A stretch of DNA of 64,000 nt from Staphylococcus chromogenes (GCF_029024625.1 NZ_CP118953.1:558001-622000), one strand, 5' to 3'; positions 1-8,559 are shown, counted from the stretch's first letter. Program-made: numbers and translations. Notes: generated by a model not told the origin, from the sequence alone.

Positions 1-1
1 A

Positions 2-436
2 ATGATGGATGATTTGACGGGGAATCCAAGTGATAAACGTAAAGAATCTATGGCGCAAGGTATTGCCAATGCTACTCTCGGACTACTTGGTGGACTTGGC
101 GGTAGTGCGCTCGTTGGACAATCCAAATTCAATTACAAAATGGGGGCGACCTCTCGCTTATCTACCTTAGTGACGGGCGTTACGATACTTTTATTTTTAG
201 TGTTTTTAGGAGATATTGTAGGTCAAATCCCAATCGTAGTGTTAGCAACAGTTCTCGTGACGATTTCGTTTGGTACGTTTGACCGACAAACGAAACAACT
301 CATAATAAGAAAGCGCTATATGGATTTGAGTCTCATGGCTTTTACATGGATATTGATTATTTTGACTAAAAATCTCGCGTTAGGAGTTTTAATAGGGACC
401 CTTCTATTTTATATTATTCGATACATAAGAAAGTAG
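2..436 (+). CDS. SulP family anion transporter, C-terminal part (cut by window edge)
   Basis: Only the last ~144 codons are in the window; the frame is open to the left edge, so the ATG at position 2 is probably internal. The fragment opens with a conserved DDLTG-x4-DK segment followed by AQGIAN and GGLGGSALVGQS, which is the pattern of the last core transmembrane segments of SulP permeases (sulfate/bicarbonate-type anion transporters). Three further hydrophobic helices follow. No STAS domain is visible before the stop, so the protein ends right after the membrane core. The substrate cannot be told. The next gene begins 9 bases after the stop, so the two are probably cotranscribed. Confidence 0.8.
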   Translation: MMDDLTGNPSDKRKESMAQGIANATLGLLGGLGGSALVGQSKFNYKMGATSRLSTLVTGVTILLFLVFLGDIVGQIPIVVLATVLVTISFGTFDRQTKQLIIRKRYMDLSLMAFTWILIILTKNLALGVLIGTLLFYIIRYIRK

Positions 437-445
437 GTGGACGAA

Positions 446-1576
446 ATGACAGATATTCAACAATTGGTACAATGGAGACGCTATTTTCACGCGCATCCGG
501 AAGTCTCGAATGATGAGTTCCAGACGACTGAAAAACTCAAAGAAATTTTAGAAGAGATGCAAATTCATGTTTTGAATCTTCCGTTACTGACAGGTATTGT
601 TGCAGAAATCGGAGCAGGAGAACCTATGGTCGCAGTGCGTTCAGATATTGATGCACTCCCGATTGATGAACAAACTGGATTGTCATTTGCTTCAAAAACG
701 AAAGACGTGATGCATGCCTGTGGCCATGATGTCCATATGGCGGCGATATTAGGTTTAGCAATGAAATTAAAAGCACGTGAATCGGCGCTAAGGGGTCGTG
801 TACGGTTGATTTTTCAAGCCTCAGAAGAAGTTGGATTTGGCGCAGAAAGAATTGTAGATACGGGGCTACTTGAGGGCGCTAAAGCGATTATTGGTTTTCA
901 CAATGATCCTACTTTGAAAATAGGGGAATGGCAAGCCAAACCAGGCTTTATGACCTCAAATGTCGACCGATTTCGTATTCACATTCAAGCGAAAGGGGCA
1001 CATGCTGCGATGCCTCAAGACGCTAAAGATCCTCAGGTTGTGTTAGCACAATTAATTCAAAGTTTCCAAACTATTGTTAGCCGTAATACAGCGCCATTTG
1101 AAGAAGCGGTAGTCACAATAGGTCAAGTGCATAGCGGACAAACGTGGAATGTCATTCCGGATAGTGCCATGTTGGAAGGAACGGTACGCACATTTAAAAC
1201 AGAGGTCCAATCTAATGTCGCTAAACGTATGCGCACAATTTGTGATGGTGTTGCAAAGCAGTATGAAGTAGACATTGACTTAGATTATCAAACGATTACA
1301 CAGGCTGTGAACAATACGCCGGAACTACATGAAATGGCCATGCAATCCGCTCAAGATGTGGGCTACCAGGCCTCTGAACTCGAACGTCCTTTAACGATTG
1401 GAGAAGACTTTTCAGGCTATCAAACAGTGGCACCTGTCTATTTTGCGATGATTGGCTCTGAAAGTGAGTTTGCATTGCATCATCCAAAATTCAATCCGGA
1501 TGAACGTATTTTAGAGCGTGTTCCAGATTACTTTGAAGCATTTGTAAATCGCCTCTTAGAAGACGGCACGAATTGA
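446..1576 (+). CDS. M20 family metallopeptidase / amidohydrolase
   Basis: A 376-residue protein of the M20D (HipO/AmhX-like) amidohydrolase family, which removes acyl or aminoacyl groups from amino acid conjugates with two bound metal ions. Visible motifs are HAHPE at residues 15-19, RSDIDALPIDE, CGHD at 92-95 with the metal ligand H94, and EEVGFGA with the catalytic-type glutamates. The ATG at 446 is preferred over the in-frame GTG at 437 because AGGTGG lies five bases before it. The GTG directly abuts the SulP stop. A SAM riboswitch and a predicted methionine transporter follow, so a role in releasing methionine from N-acyl conjugates is conceivable, but that is inference. The substrate is not known. 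Confidence 0.85.
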   Translation: MTDIQQLVQWRRYFHAHPEVSNDEFQTTEKLKEILEEMQIHVLNLPLLTGIVAEIGAGEPMVAVRSDIDALPIDEQTGLSFASKTKDVMHACGHDVHMAAILGLAMKLKARESALRGRVRLIFQASEEVGFGAERIVDTGLLEGAKAIIGFHNDPTLKIGEWQAKPGFMTSNVDRFRIHIQAKGAHAAMPQDAKDPQVVLAQLIQSFQTIVSRNTAPFEEAVVTIGQVHSGQTWNVIPDSAMLEGTVRTFKTEVQSNVAKRMRTICDGVAKQYEVDIDLDYQTITQAVNNTPELHEMAMQSAQDVGYQASELERPLTIGEDFSGYQTVAPVYFAMIGSESEFALHHPKFNPDERILERVPDYFEAFVNRLLEDGTN

Positions 1577-1618
1577 CGAATCGCCTAAATTCGTGTAAAG
1601 TTTAACAGGAAAATTAAA

Positions 1619-1795
1619 TACTTCATATCAAGAGAAGTGGAGGGACTGGCCCGTTGAAACTTCGGCAACATGATTGTGCGTGTGCCAATTCCAGAAGCAC
1701 AGATGGCTAAAGATAAGAAGTTCAATTCATCAAATAGGTCAGACCTAATAGTGATTGTACACATGCCACACTATTAGCGTTTGACCTTAAATTTT
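1619..1795 (+). promoter_or_regulatory. SAM-I riboswitch (S-box) with terminator-like hairpin
   Basis: The aptamer at about 1620-1721 carries the S-box hallmarks in order: P1 left arm ACTTCATATC, AGAGAAGTGGAGGGACTGGCCC, GAAACTTCGGCAACA, GTGCCAATTCC and P1 right arm GATAAGAAGT, which pairs with the left arm apart from one mismatch. A hairpin follows with arms 1737-1753 and 1769-1787 (AGGTCA and CTAATAGTG paired to CACTATTAG and TGACCT) and then TTAAATTTT, a weak U-run. By family knowledge S-boxes turn methionine/SAM genes off when SAM is high. The controlled gene starts at 1810. I did not find a clear antiterminator pairing by eye. Confidence 0.93.
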
Positions 1796-1809
1796 GTGAG
1801 GAGATTATA

Positions 1810-3120
1810 ATGTCTAAAGAAATAAAAGAGCAAGCAAGCGGTTGGGCGTTAATCCCATTGGTTGTATTTATCTGTATCTTTTTAGGCGCAGGTATTATTA
1901 CAAAAGACTTTACCTTTATGCCGCTGAATGTCGCTGCGATTGTAGGCGTCATCATTGCGTTAGTCATGAATCCTAAAGAAAAATTTACAGAAAAAGTCGA
2001 AATTTTTGCGAAAAGTGCGGGACATTCGAATATCATTCTAATGATGTTTATTTTTATTTTAGCCGGTGCCTTTTCTAAAACGGCTGAAGCGATGGGAGGC
2101 GTAGAATCTATCGTTAATTTCGGATTATCGATGATTCCGCAAAATTTACTCATCGTTGGATTATTTATTATTTGTATGTTTGTTTCTATTTCTATGGGAA
2201 CTTCTGTTGGAACAGTGGCGGCGATTGCGCCGGTCGGTTTTGGTTTGAGTCAAGCGACAGACATCCCATCTGCCTTAGCGATGGCGACAGTTGTCGGAGG
2301 CGCAATGTTTGGAGATAATCTGTCTATGATATCAGACACTACAATTGCGGCTGTTAGAACGCAACGCACACAAATGGCAGACAAATTTAAAGTGAACTTT
2401 CGCATTGTATTACCTGGAGCAATCATAACGATTATTATTTTATGGTTTTTGACCCACGGCAATCATGTTCATCACGGCCAAAGTTATGATTATAATTTCA
2501 TCAAAATCATACCTTATCTTCTCGTGCTCATTTTGGCGCTCATCGGTATTAATGTTGTCATCGTTTTATTAGCAGGCATCATTTTATCTGGTGTCATTGG
2601 TATCGCAGACCATTCGTTTCAGCTTGCAGGCTTTTTAAAAGCGGCTTCAGAAGGAATTGTCGGGATGGAGGATATTGCCATCATTGCTTTATTAATTGGA
2701 GGCATGATTGGTTTAGTAGAACACCATGGCGGTATTCATTGGCTATTGTATAAAGTAAAAAGCAAAATCAAAACTCGTCGTGGTGCAGAATTCGGGATTG
2801 CGAGTCTTGTAAGTGTGGCAGATATATCTACAGCCAATAACACTATTTCGATTATCATGTCGGGTCCGCTTGCAAAAGATATCGCAGACGAATACCAAAT
2901 CGACCGTCGTAAATCTGCGAGCCTATTAGATATCTTCGGAAGTGCATGGCAAGGATTTGTCCCTTATAGCCCGCAATTGATTGCAGCAGCGGGAGTTGCA
3001 GGCATTTCTCCTGTGATGTTAGTCCCATATTCTATCTATCCTGTGATGTTAGCGTTATGTGGTATTGTGGCGATTATTTTTAATTTACCAAGACTAAAAA
3101 ACAAATCACATTCAAATTAA
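1810..3120 (+). CDS. NhaC-family transporter, predicted methionine permease (MetT-like)
   Basis: A 436-residue integral membrane protein of the ion transporter superfamily, annotated elsewhere as Na+/H+ antiporter NhaC family. It has about eleven hydrophobic segments, a SMGTSVGTVAAIAPVG re-entrant-type motif near residue 120 and its counterpart NNTISIIMSGPLAKDIAD in the second half, typical of the internal repeat of this fold. The gene stands alone directly behind an S-box riboswitch. NhaC-type proteins under S-box control have been predicted to be methionine transporters (MetT), so methionine uptake is a better guess than sodium/proton exchange. The start has GAGGAG seven bases upstream. Transport was not tested; this rests on regulation plus family. 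Confidence 0.8.
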   Translation: MSKEIKEQASGWALIPLVVFICIFLGAGIITKDFTFMPLNVAAIVGVIIALVMNPKEKFTEKVEIFAKSAGHSNIILMMFIFILAGAFSKTAEAMGGVESIVNFGLSMIPQNLLIVGLFIICMFVSISMGTSVGTVAAIAPVGFGLSQATDIPSALAMATVVGGAMFGDNLSMISDTTIAAVRTQRTQMADKFKVNFRIVLPGAIITIIILWFLTHGNHVHHGQSYDYNFIKIIPYLLVLILALIGINVVIVLLAGIILSGVIGIADHSFQLAGFLKAASEGIVGMEDIAIIALLIGGMIGLVEHHGGIHWLLYKVKSKIKTRRGAEFGIASLVSVADISTANNTISIIMSGPLAKDIADEYQIDRRKSASLLDIFGSAWQGFVPYSPQLIAAAGVAGISPVMLVPYSIYPVMLALCGIVAIIFNLPRLKNKSHSN

Positions 3121-3233
3121 GATGAAATGTGCTATGTTAGACATATAGAGAATTGAACGTACATTTAAAAATAAACGCCGTGCGTTACAGTGTATGGCAT
3201 ACCAGAAATGGTTTTAAAGTGAGGAGAGTAACC

Positions 3234-3731
3234 ATGAAAAACACGCAAAATGAATGGGTCGAAGTTAAAATCGTCCGATTATTAAAAACGACACCAGAGT
3301 TTGCATATCAAGCATGGACAGATTCTGAAATATTACGTCATTGGTTTATGACAACATCTCGAACAAATAGAAGTGTTGAAAGTGAACCCATTGAAGGCGG
3401 ACAATATCAGATTATTGATCAACGTCAAGCTAAAACCGTTCGTATTGAAGGCGTGTACAAGCATCTTGTTATAGGTGAAGAGTTGGCGTTAACGATTCAA
3501 ATGCCAGACTTTAGCGATCAACAAGACGATATTGAAGTCTACTTTGAAGAACGTAGTCCTGGCATTACGCAAATGACGTTTTACTATAAAAGTGAAATTC
3601 CGAAAGAACGTCGTTTGACCCAACTTGAATATAAGCAAAAAAAGAAAGAATATCACGACAGTATGGTGCATGGTTTTGAAAATATGTTCGATACGATGCA
3701 AAAATATATAGAAGAACAACCCATAGATTAA
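3234..3731 (+). CDS. SRPBCC (AHSA1-like) domain protein
   Basis: A 165-residue soluble protein. The N-terminal EVKIVRLLKTTPEFAYQAWTDSEILRHWF is the typical opening of the AHSA1/START-like SRPBCC fold, a helix-grip domain with a hydrophobic ligand cavity; the family also includes Hsp90 co-chaperone domains and toxin/polyketide-binding proteins. The tail ends with the usual amphipathic helix (MVHGFENMFDTMQKYIEE). The ATG at 3234 is chosen because GAGGAG precedes it at good distance; upstream in-frame starts lack a ribosome site. It is followed by a perfect 19-bp terminator hairpin. The ligand and function are unknown. Confidence 0.8.
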   Translation: MKNTQNEWVEVKIVRLLKTTPEFAYQAWTDSEILRHWFMTTSRTNRSVESEPIEGGQYQIIDQRQAKTVRIEGVYKHLVIGEELALTIQMPDFSDQQDDIEVYFEERSPGITQMTFYYKSEIPKERRLTQLEYKQKKKEYHDSMVHGFENMFDTMQKYIEEQPID

Positions 3732-3780
3732 TCAAGAATGCATCATTTCTGACGCATTAAAGCTGATTTAAATAGCAAAA

Positions 3781-3826
3781 AAATAGCCATCAAAATTTAT
3801 TAGAGCGTAAATTTTGATGGCTATTT
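3781..3826. repeat. Dispersed terminator hairpin, copy 1
   Basis: A perfect 19-bp inverted repeat (AAATAGCCATCAAAATTTA, 8-base loop, then its complement). Flanking A and T make it a bidirectional terminator between the SRPBCC gene and the convergent gene at 3897. The core AGCCATCAAAATTTA recurs at 11281, 38896 and 55467, with a variant at 16232. Confidence 0.9.
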
Positions 3827-3896
3827 AACATTATTTAAGTTAGAGTGTCCTAGGCGCTTAGACTGTCCAAAAAGTGTTGTGATATGAAGGTGATAG

Positions 3897-4427
3897 CTAT
3901 GAAATACGCGTGATATGTGCTTGTGGTTGGGACGGGGCATAAGCTTGATAAATATCAATATGATGTCGGCTTAAAAGACTTAAAATAGCCCCCACGTCTT
4001 CAAGCGTTGACGTTAGGGAAAGTACATTTTTTCGGAGTGTATATTTCATTTGGAGCTTGGTCCCTTGATGTAACACTTCAATCACTTTATCTTTTATGAA
4101 CGGGTCAGTTAACCCATCAATATAAAAATCAAACCGGCGTTCGATATGGGCTAATTGATCAATGGCGAAGAGTTCGTTTTCGAATTTAGTTCGAATCACT
4201 TGATAAATTGTTATACGATGGAAACTGAGAAAGCTCAACAAGTATGGAAGGGCTTGTTTTTGAATATGTACACGGAGTATATATGCTTTTTGTGATTTAT
4301 AAAATTCATGTTGCAAAGGAGAAGGTAAATTTACGTTTTTTAATAAATGTTCGATTTGGCGACGAATTTTGCGACGATTTAATTCTGCAATTTGAATAGA
4401 ATAGTCTTCTAACTTATCAATAAGCAT
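3897..4427 (-). CDS. Uncharacterised protein with two similar halves
   Basis: A 176-residue soluble protein I do not recognise. No signal peptide, membrane segment or cysteine pair is visible. Two segments resemble each other: residues about 50-79 (YLLSFLSFHRITIYQVI) and 137-166 (AILSLLSRHHIDIYQAY), each an aliphatic helix followed by H-x-I-x-IYQ, as in tandem ligand-binding folds such as ACT domains. The N-terminal region is helical and basic (RRKIRRQIEHLL). The gene stands alone, its start overlaps no neighbour, and a clean AGAGGAA ribosome site precedes it. A regulatory or small-molecule-binding role is a guess from the internal duplication only. Confidence 0.6.
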   Translation of the reverse strand: MLIDKLEDYSIQIAELNRRKIRRQIEHLLKNVNLPSPLQHEFYKSQKAYILRVHIQKQALPYLLSFLSFHRITIYQVIRTKFENELFAIDQLAHIERRFDFYIDGLTDPFIKDKVIEVLHQGTKLQMKYTLRKNVLSLTSTLEDVGAILSLLSRHHIDIYQAYAPSQPQAHITRIS

Positions 4428-4607
4428 TACGATTCCTCTTTTAACTATGGTTTATTAAGTTCATTTTAGCACTCACTCTTATAAAAAGCATTAGGTCTAA
4501 AGGCGTAAACTTAAAAAGGTCTCGATTTTATTTCATCAAATTGTATTGTCAAGACGCTTTTGTTGTGTTAATATTCTGAATATTAAAATAATTAAGAGGT
4601 GACAGCT

Positions 4608-5555
4608 ATGCTACGACAAATCGGACAATTCGCATCAAAAACATTTTTAATCTGGATGCTCATTGCCAGTTTTATCGGCTTTGTGATGCCGAGTGCTTTT
4701 TCAAGTTTTACACCGTGGATTCCTTATCTATTAGGAGTGGTGATGTTAGGAATGGGATTATCTATTCGATTAGAAGATTTCAAAAAAGTATTTAAATACC
4801 CAAAACCCGTAATTATTGGTGTGCTCTTACAATACTCAATTATGCCACTCCTCGCCTATATTATCGTAAAAGCCTTTCAACTTCCCCCTGAAGTTGCGAT
4901 AGGAGTCTTATTAGTGGGGTGTTGCCCAGGTGGAACGTCGAGTAATGTCATTAGTTATTTGGCAAAAGCCAATGTGGCGTTATCCGTTGCAGTCACTTCT
5001 GTTTCTACTATTTTATCGCCTATCGTGACACCAGCACTTATGTTTTTAATGGCGCATGAATGGATGAATGTTTCGTTTTCGAGTATGTTTGGCTCAGTGG
5101 CTAAGGTCGTCCTCATCCCAATTATTATCGGCTTAATCATCCAGCGTCTATTTTATAAAGCTGCTGAAAAAACAGATGATATCTTGCCTTTAGTTTCGGT
5201 GGTAGCCATTTCATTAATTTTAGGCTCCGTCGTAGCAAATAGCAAGGCGCTCATCATTGAAACAGGCGTACTCATTTTTATTGTCGTGATCATACATAAT
5301 CTATTGGGATATTTTATAGGTTATCTTCTTGCACATATTTTTAAATTGTCTTATGAAGATAAAAAGACATTATCAATAGAAGTGGGAATGCAGAATTCAG
5401 GTTTAGCAACCTCATTAGCGACAGTGCATTTTAATCCACTGGCAGCAGTCCCTGGTGCGGTGTTCAGCTTTATTCACTGCTTAACAGGACCAACGCTTGC
5501 CAAATTCTGGGCGGCAAGATTTGAAAAGCAACAGAAACAATTAGAAACAACATAA
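4608..5555 (+). CDS. BASS family sodium-dependent transporter (bile acid:sodium symporter type)
   Basis: A 315-residue membrane protein with about ten hydrophobic segments. Family marks are GCCPGGTSSNVISYLAKANVALSVAVTS in the middle (the crossover region of the BASS/NTCP fold) and IEVGMQNSGLATSLA near the C-terminus, which resemble B. subtilis YocS. Bacterial members move organic anions such as keto acids or pantothenate precursors rather than bile acids; the substrate here is not known. The ATG at 4608 has AAGAGGTG six bases upstream, so it is preferred to the GTG three codons earlier. A terminator hairpin follows within 50 bases, so the gene is probably transcribed alone. Confidence 0.87.
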   Translation: MLRQIGQFASKTFLIWMLIASFIGFVMPSAFSSFTPWIPYLLGVVMLGMGLSIRLEDFKKVFKYPKPVIIGVLLQYSIMPLLAYIIVKAFQLPPEVAIGVLLVGCCPGGTSSNVISYLAKANVALSVAVTSVSTILSPIVTPALMFLMAHEWMNVSFSSMFGSVAKVVLIPIIIGLIIQRLFYKAAEKTDDILPLVSVVAISLILGSVVANSKALIIETGVLIFIVVIIHNLLGYFIGYLLAHIFKLSYEDKKTLSIEVGMQNSGLATSLATVHFNPLAAVPGAVFSFIHCLTGPTLAKFWAARFEKQQKQLETT

Positions 5556-5599
5556 ATTCACCGTGCGTTGAGCTGTACGCACAATGAAATATATTTGTT

Positions 5600-5632
5600 G
5601 GGCCGAAACATGTGAGTGTTTCGGTCCTTTAA
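5600..5632 (+). terminator. Rho-independent terminator after the BASS transporter
   Basis: An 11-bp stem, GGGCCGAAACA / TGTTTCGGTCC, with a 6-base loop and a following TTT. The remaining bases up to about 5850 hold no coding frame or RNA that I can recognise. Confidence 0.8.
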
Positions 5633-5865
5633 TGTGTGAGTGGCAAAAACCATAAATCTTGATAAACGCTCATGGAGAGATATCACACCCAGGAATAATT
5701 TCCCGCTTCTTTATCATCTTTTTAGATTAACTTTACTTTTGATTTAGGTTGTGCGAAAATATTTTTAAATTATTGGGTATAAGTCATCATTAAAGTCTCT
5801 AAAAATAGGTTCGATATAAAAATCATTTAACTGATGACGCATGATTCTTGAAAGGAGTGAACGAG

Positions 5866-6135
5866 ATGGTGACTAAAATTTTAAATCATTATTTTATTAC
5901 ACTGACGCTTTTTATGACGATGCTTGTACTTTCGTTCGGGTTCGTCAAACAGTTTGACAATGGATTTCAATTGCTTATCACATTAACGATATTATTAACG
6001 TTGGTCAATTTTATAATGGAAACGTGGTTGATGAAAGCACATCTCTCCATGAGAAAAGTGAGGTTAATTCAAACATTGGCTTTTCCATGCTCCATTATTC
6101 TCATTGGATTAACTTGTTTTTTCATGTTGTTATAA
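5866..6135 (+). CDS. Small membrane protein, unknown function
   Basis: An 89-residue hydrophobic protein with three predicted membrane helices (about residues 8-27, 35-55 and 68-88) and a basic loop (MRKVRLIQ) before the last one. I recognise no family motif. The ATG at 5866 is preceded by AAGGAG with eight bases between; the more upstream in-frame ATG has none. It lies 71 bases before a VOC dioxygenase gene on the same strand and could be cotranscribed with it, though nothing in the sequence links the functions. Confidence 0.6.
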   Translation: MVTKILNHYFITLTLFMTMLVLSFGFVKQFDNGFQLLITLTILLTLVNFIMETWLMKAHLSMRKVRLIQTLAFPCSIILIGLTCFFMLL

Positions 6136-6206
6136 CGGTAAGCAAGGGAATTGAAAATTGATGGTATAAAAAGTATACTCAAGAAAAGAACTTAGGAGTG
6201 ATATGT

Positions 6207-7037
6207 ATGTCAAAAATTACAGGTCATCATCATATTTCTATGTATACTAAAAATATTGACGACAATAAGGCATTTTATTTAGACGTCCTTGGGCTAAAAT
6301 TAGTCAAAGAAACCGTGAACCAAGATGATAATGATATGGTCCACATCTTCTACGGTGACAATAAAAGTACACCTGGTACACTGTTAACCTTTTTTGAATT
6401 ACCCCTTGCAGGTATGATGCGTAAAGGCACAAATATGATTGCGAGAATAGGCTTACTTGTGCGTAATAGCGAAGCATTAGATTATTTTGAAAAACGATTA
6501 CAAGATAAAGCGCATCATATCGAACGTGGGACCTATATGCATCAAGATGCGCTCTATTTTGACGATCCAGAGTCACTATCATTTGTGATGATTGCTAATG
6601 ATGATTATACATTGCCACAAGAATGGGGCAATCCTACAGCTTCAGACATCCCAGAGGAATATCAAATTTTAGGAATGGGTCCTATTGAGATTCATGTTAA
6701 AGATATAGACTCAACTTTAAATTATCTTTCAAAACATTTAGACTATCATGAACGTACAAATATGGATGAACATACGTTTACGCTTGTTGATGATGGTTTA
6801 TACAGTGATATCGTCGTCATTCAAAAAGACGGACCGAATGTAAGACCTGGTCGTGGATATGTCCACCATCATGCGATTGCGACAACAAAAGAAGCACTGC
6901 CTAAAATTATTGAAAAGCATGACCACTTGCCTGGCCGTCATTCAGGATTGATTGATAGAAAATGGTTTGAATCACTTTACTATCGCCAAAATCATATTAT
7001 GTTTGAATTTGCGACAGTAGAACCAGGTTTTGAATAA
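6207..7037 (+). CDS. VOC family ring-cleaving dioxygenase (MhqO/MhqE-like)
   Basis: A 276-residue protein with two vicinal-oxygen-chelate modules. Candidate Fe(II) ligands are the His of GHHHIS at residues 6-11, the His of YVHHHAIAT near 217 and the Glu of IMFEFAT near 268. This arrangement matches the MhqA/MhqO/MhqE hydroquinone dioxygenases of Firmicutes, which open quinone-type rings and protect against quinones. No mhqR-type regulator or mhqD esterase is next to it here. The ATG at 6207 follows TAGGAG; the GTG at 6198 overlaps that ribosome site and is rejected. The actual substrate is not shown by the sequence. Confidence 0.85.
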   Translation: MSKITGHHHISMYTKNIDDNKAFYLDVLGLKLVKETVNQDDNDMVHIFYGDNKSTPGTLLTFFELPLAGMMRKGTNMIARIGLLVRNSEALDYFEKRLQDKAHHIERGTYMHQDALYFDDPESLSFVMIANDDYTLPQEWGNPTASDIPEEYQILGMGPIEIHVKDIDSTLNYLSKHLDYHERTNMDEHTFTLVDDGLYSDIVVIQKDGPNVRPGRGYVHHHAIATTKEALPKIIEKHDHLPGRHSGLIDRKWFESLYYRQNHIMFEFATVEPGFE

Positions 7038-7099
7038 ACGTGAATGCGGGTGTCAGATTTGTTACACTAAATGAAAACGACAACTAAGGAGGCCCCTTT

Positions 7100-7744
7100 A
7101 TGTACCGAGCGGTAATTTTTGATTTTGATGGCACGATTATTAATACAGAGCAACATTTATTTGATGTCATTAATATGCATCTTGAAAAAGCGAAGGAAAA
7201 GCCCATTTCAATAGATTTCTATAGGTCTAATATTGGAGGACGTGCTTTAGCGTTGCATCACTATTTAATTGAGATTTTTGGCGAGGAAAAAGTGGCTAAA
7301 ATTTATCAAGAACATCACGAGCATGCAAGGCATCTTCCTTTAAGGCAGGGGGTTAAAACGCTCATGGAGCAACTACATGCACGTCACGTTCCGATGGCGG
7401 TTGCGACAAGTAGTGCACGTGAAGACATAGAACCGCTCATCAAGCGATTAGGCATTGGAGACTATATTCAAGTGATTAAAGGACGTGAAGATGTCGAAGC
7501 GGTCAAACCTGAACCGGATTTATATTTATCAGCGGTACAGTATTTAAACTTTAGTCCAACGCATTGCTTAGCTATTGAAGACTCGGTCAATGGAGCCACT
7601 GCAGCCATCACTGCAGGTCTAGATGTGATTGTAAATACGAATCCTATGACGGAAGTTAGTGATTTTTCATCACTTGAGCTCTTAGCTAAAGATATAGATT
7701 TAACACAAGTCATAGACCAATTCTTTAATGGAGTCGCGCAATGA
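7100..7744 (+). CDS. HAD family hydrolase (beta-phosphoglucomutase-like phosphatase)
   Basis: A 214-residue HAD-superfamily phosphatase. Motif I is DFDGTIINTE with the nucleophile D8 and acid/base D10, motif II is VATSS near residue 97, and motif IV is IEDSVNGATAAITAG near 156-170, followed by the Lys-containing VKPEPDLY. The helical cap between motifs I and II is the class I type seen in phosphoglycolate- and sugar-phosphatases and beta-phosphoglucomutase. AAGGAGG precedes the start. The stop overlaps the start of the next gene by four bases (ATGA), a sign of translational coupling. The substrate is unknown. Confidence 0.87.
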   Translation: MYRAVIFDFDGTIINTEQHLFDVINMHLEKAKEKPISIDFYRSNIGGRALALHHYLIEIFGEEKVAKIYQEHHEHARHLPLRQGVKTLMEQLHARHVPMAVATSSAREDIEPLIKRLGIGDYIQVIKGREDVEAVKPEPDLYLSAVQYLNFSPTHCLAIEDSVNGATAAITAGLDVIVNTNPMTEVSDFSSLELLAKDIDLTQVIDQFFNGVAQ

Positions 7745-7932
7745 GTTTAGAAATGATTCTCTTTTTTATCGTTGCGCCTCTGATTATTGTGATAGGTAAC
7801 CTTGTGCTTGCGCCTATCTTCCAACGCCATATTCCTTTTCGTGTGCATATGACGTCTTGTATTGTGGGCCTAGTACTTTATGGTATCGTTGCGTCTTTAT
7901 TGTATTATTTTTTATTACAAGGAAAAATATAA
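7741..7932 (+). CDS. Small two-helix membrane protein
   Basis: A 63-residue protein with two membrane helices (about residues 4-24 and 38-58) joined by a short basic stretch (QRHIPFRVH). The start codon overlaps the HAD gene stop, so translation is probably coupled. I know no function for it. A bidirectional terminator follows 65 bases later. Confidence 0.65.
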   Translation: MSLEMILFFIVAPLIIVIGNLVLAPIFQRHIPFRVHMTSCIVGLVLYGIVASLLYYFLLQGKI

Positions 7933-7997
7933 ATAGGCGAAGAAGACGTAGCGCACATTTTTCAACGGTGGATTTCATTCACAATGACATAGACAAT

Positions 7998-8037
7998 AAA
8001 AATAGCGGATTGGGAAAGTTCCCAATCCGCTATTTTT
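7998..8037. terminator. Bidirectional terminator
   Basis: A long perfect stem: AAAAATAGCGGATTGGGAA, 2-base loop, then the complement ending in TTTTT. It separates the HAD/membrane-protein pair on the plus strand from the convergent operon on the minus strand and overlaps the stop codon of the latter. Confidence 0.92.
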
Positions 8038-8221
8038 ATGAGAAAAGAACGATGGCGGCTATGACTAATACAAGTAAAATTGCATCCACACCTACCATTA
8101 ATTTAAAACGTGTCGCAGGGGTTCCTTCCTTATTTGCTTTGTATAACATAAAGACATTAGGAATAAAACTTAAGAGCAGTAAAATGATCATGATGATACC
8201 TAGTGTTTGTGTTGACATCAT
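8036..8221 (-). CDS. Small membrane protein, unknown function
   Basis: A 61-residue protein with two membrane helices (about residues 5-26 and 41-60) and a polar linker (YKANKEGTPATRFK). Its ATG overlaps the stop of the gene upstream by one base (TAATG), and GGAG lies six bases before it, so the two are coupled. A second ATG directly follows and could serve as start. No family is recognised. Confidence 0.65.
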   Translation of the reverse strand: MMSTQTLGIIMIILLLLSFIPNVFMLYKANKEGTPATRFKLMVGVDAILLVLVIAAIVLFS

Positions 8222-8559
8222 TAAGGTCTCCTTTGCATCTTTCCAATAAAATAACCAATAATGAGGGCGATGAAAATCCCGATAATCAGACCCACGAAGG
8301 GATAGTTCAAGACCTTCCCAATTAAGAGGCCGAGAATGACGCAGACGATTAATGGAGGGCCATATTGGCGTTTTCTGGAAGCGTTGTTCAATAAGCTAAA
8401 TATAAGCATATATAAAACAAAAAACACAATAGCCAACAGAATTGAACGCATGATTAAAGCATAAATGTCATTTTGAGTATTAAAGCTTTGCATCGCATAA
8501 TATAAGACTCCAAGTATAACCGCAATGATAGCACCCCGAATAAATCGCTGTTTATCCAT
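8221..8559 (-). CDS. Small membrane protein, unknown function
   Basis: A 112-residue protein with four predicted membrane helices (about residues 8-22, 34-53, 66-82 and 84-104) and a basic tail. Glycine-rich helices (GLLIGKVLNYPFVGLIIGIFIALIIGYFIG) suggest tight helix packing. The ATG at 8559 is taken because AAGGAG lies seven bases upstream. It heads a two-gene unit with the 61-residue membrane protein. I do not recognise a family. Confidence 0.65.
   Translation of the reverse strand: MDKQRFIRGAIIAVILGVLYYAMQSFNTQNDIYALIMRSILLAIVFFVLYMLIFSLLNNASRKRQYGPPLIVCVILGLLIGKVLNYPFVGLIIGIFIALIIGYFIGKMQRRP

Noticed and set aside
5668-6053. Inverted 12-base match TCATGGAGAGAT / ATCTCTCCATGA
   Set aside because: One arm lies in coding sequence 370 bases away; with no other symmetry this is best taken as chance.
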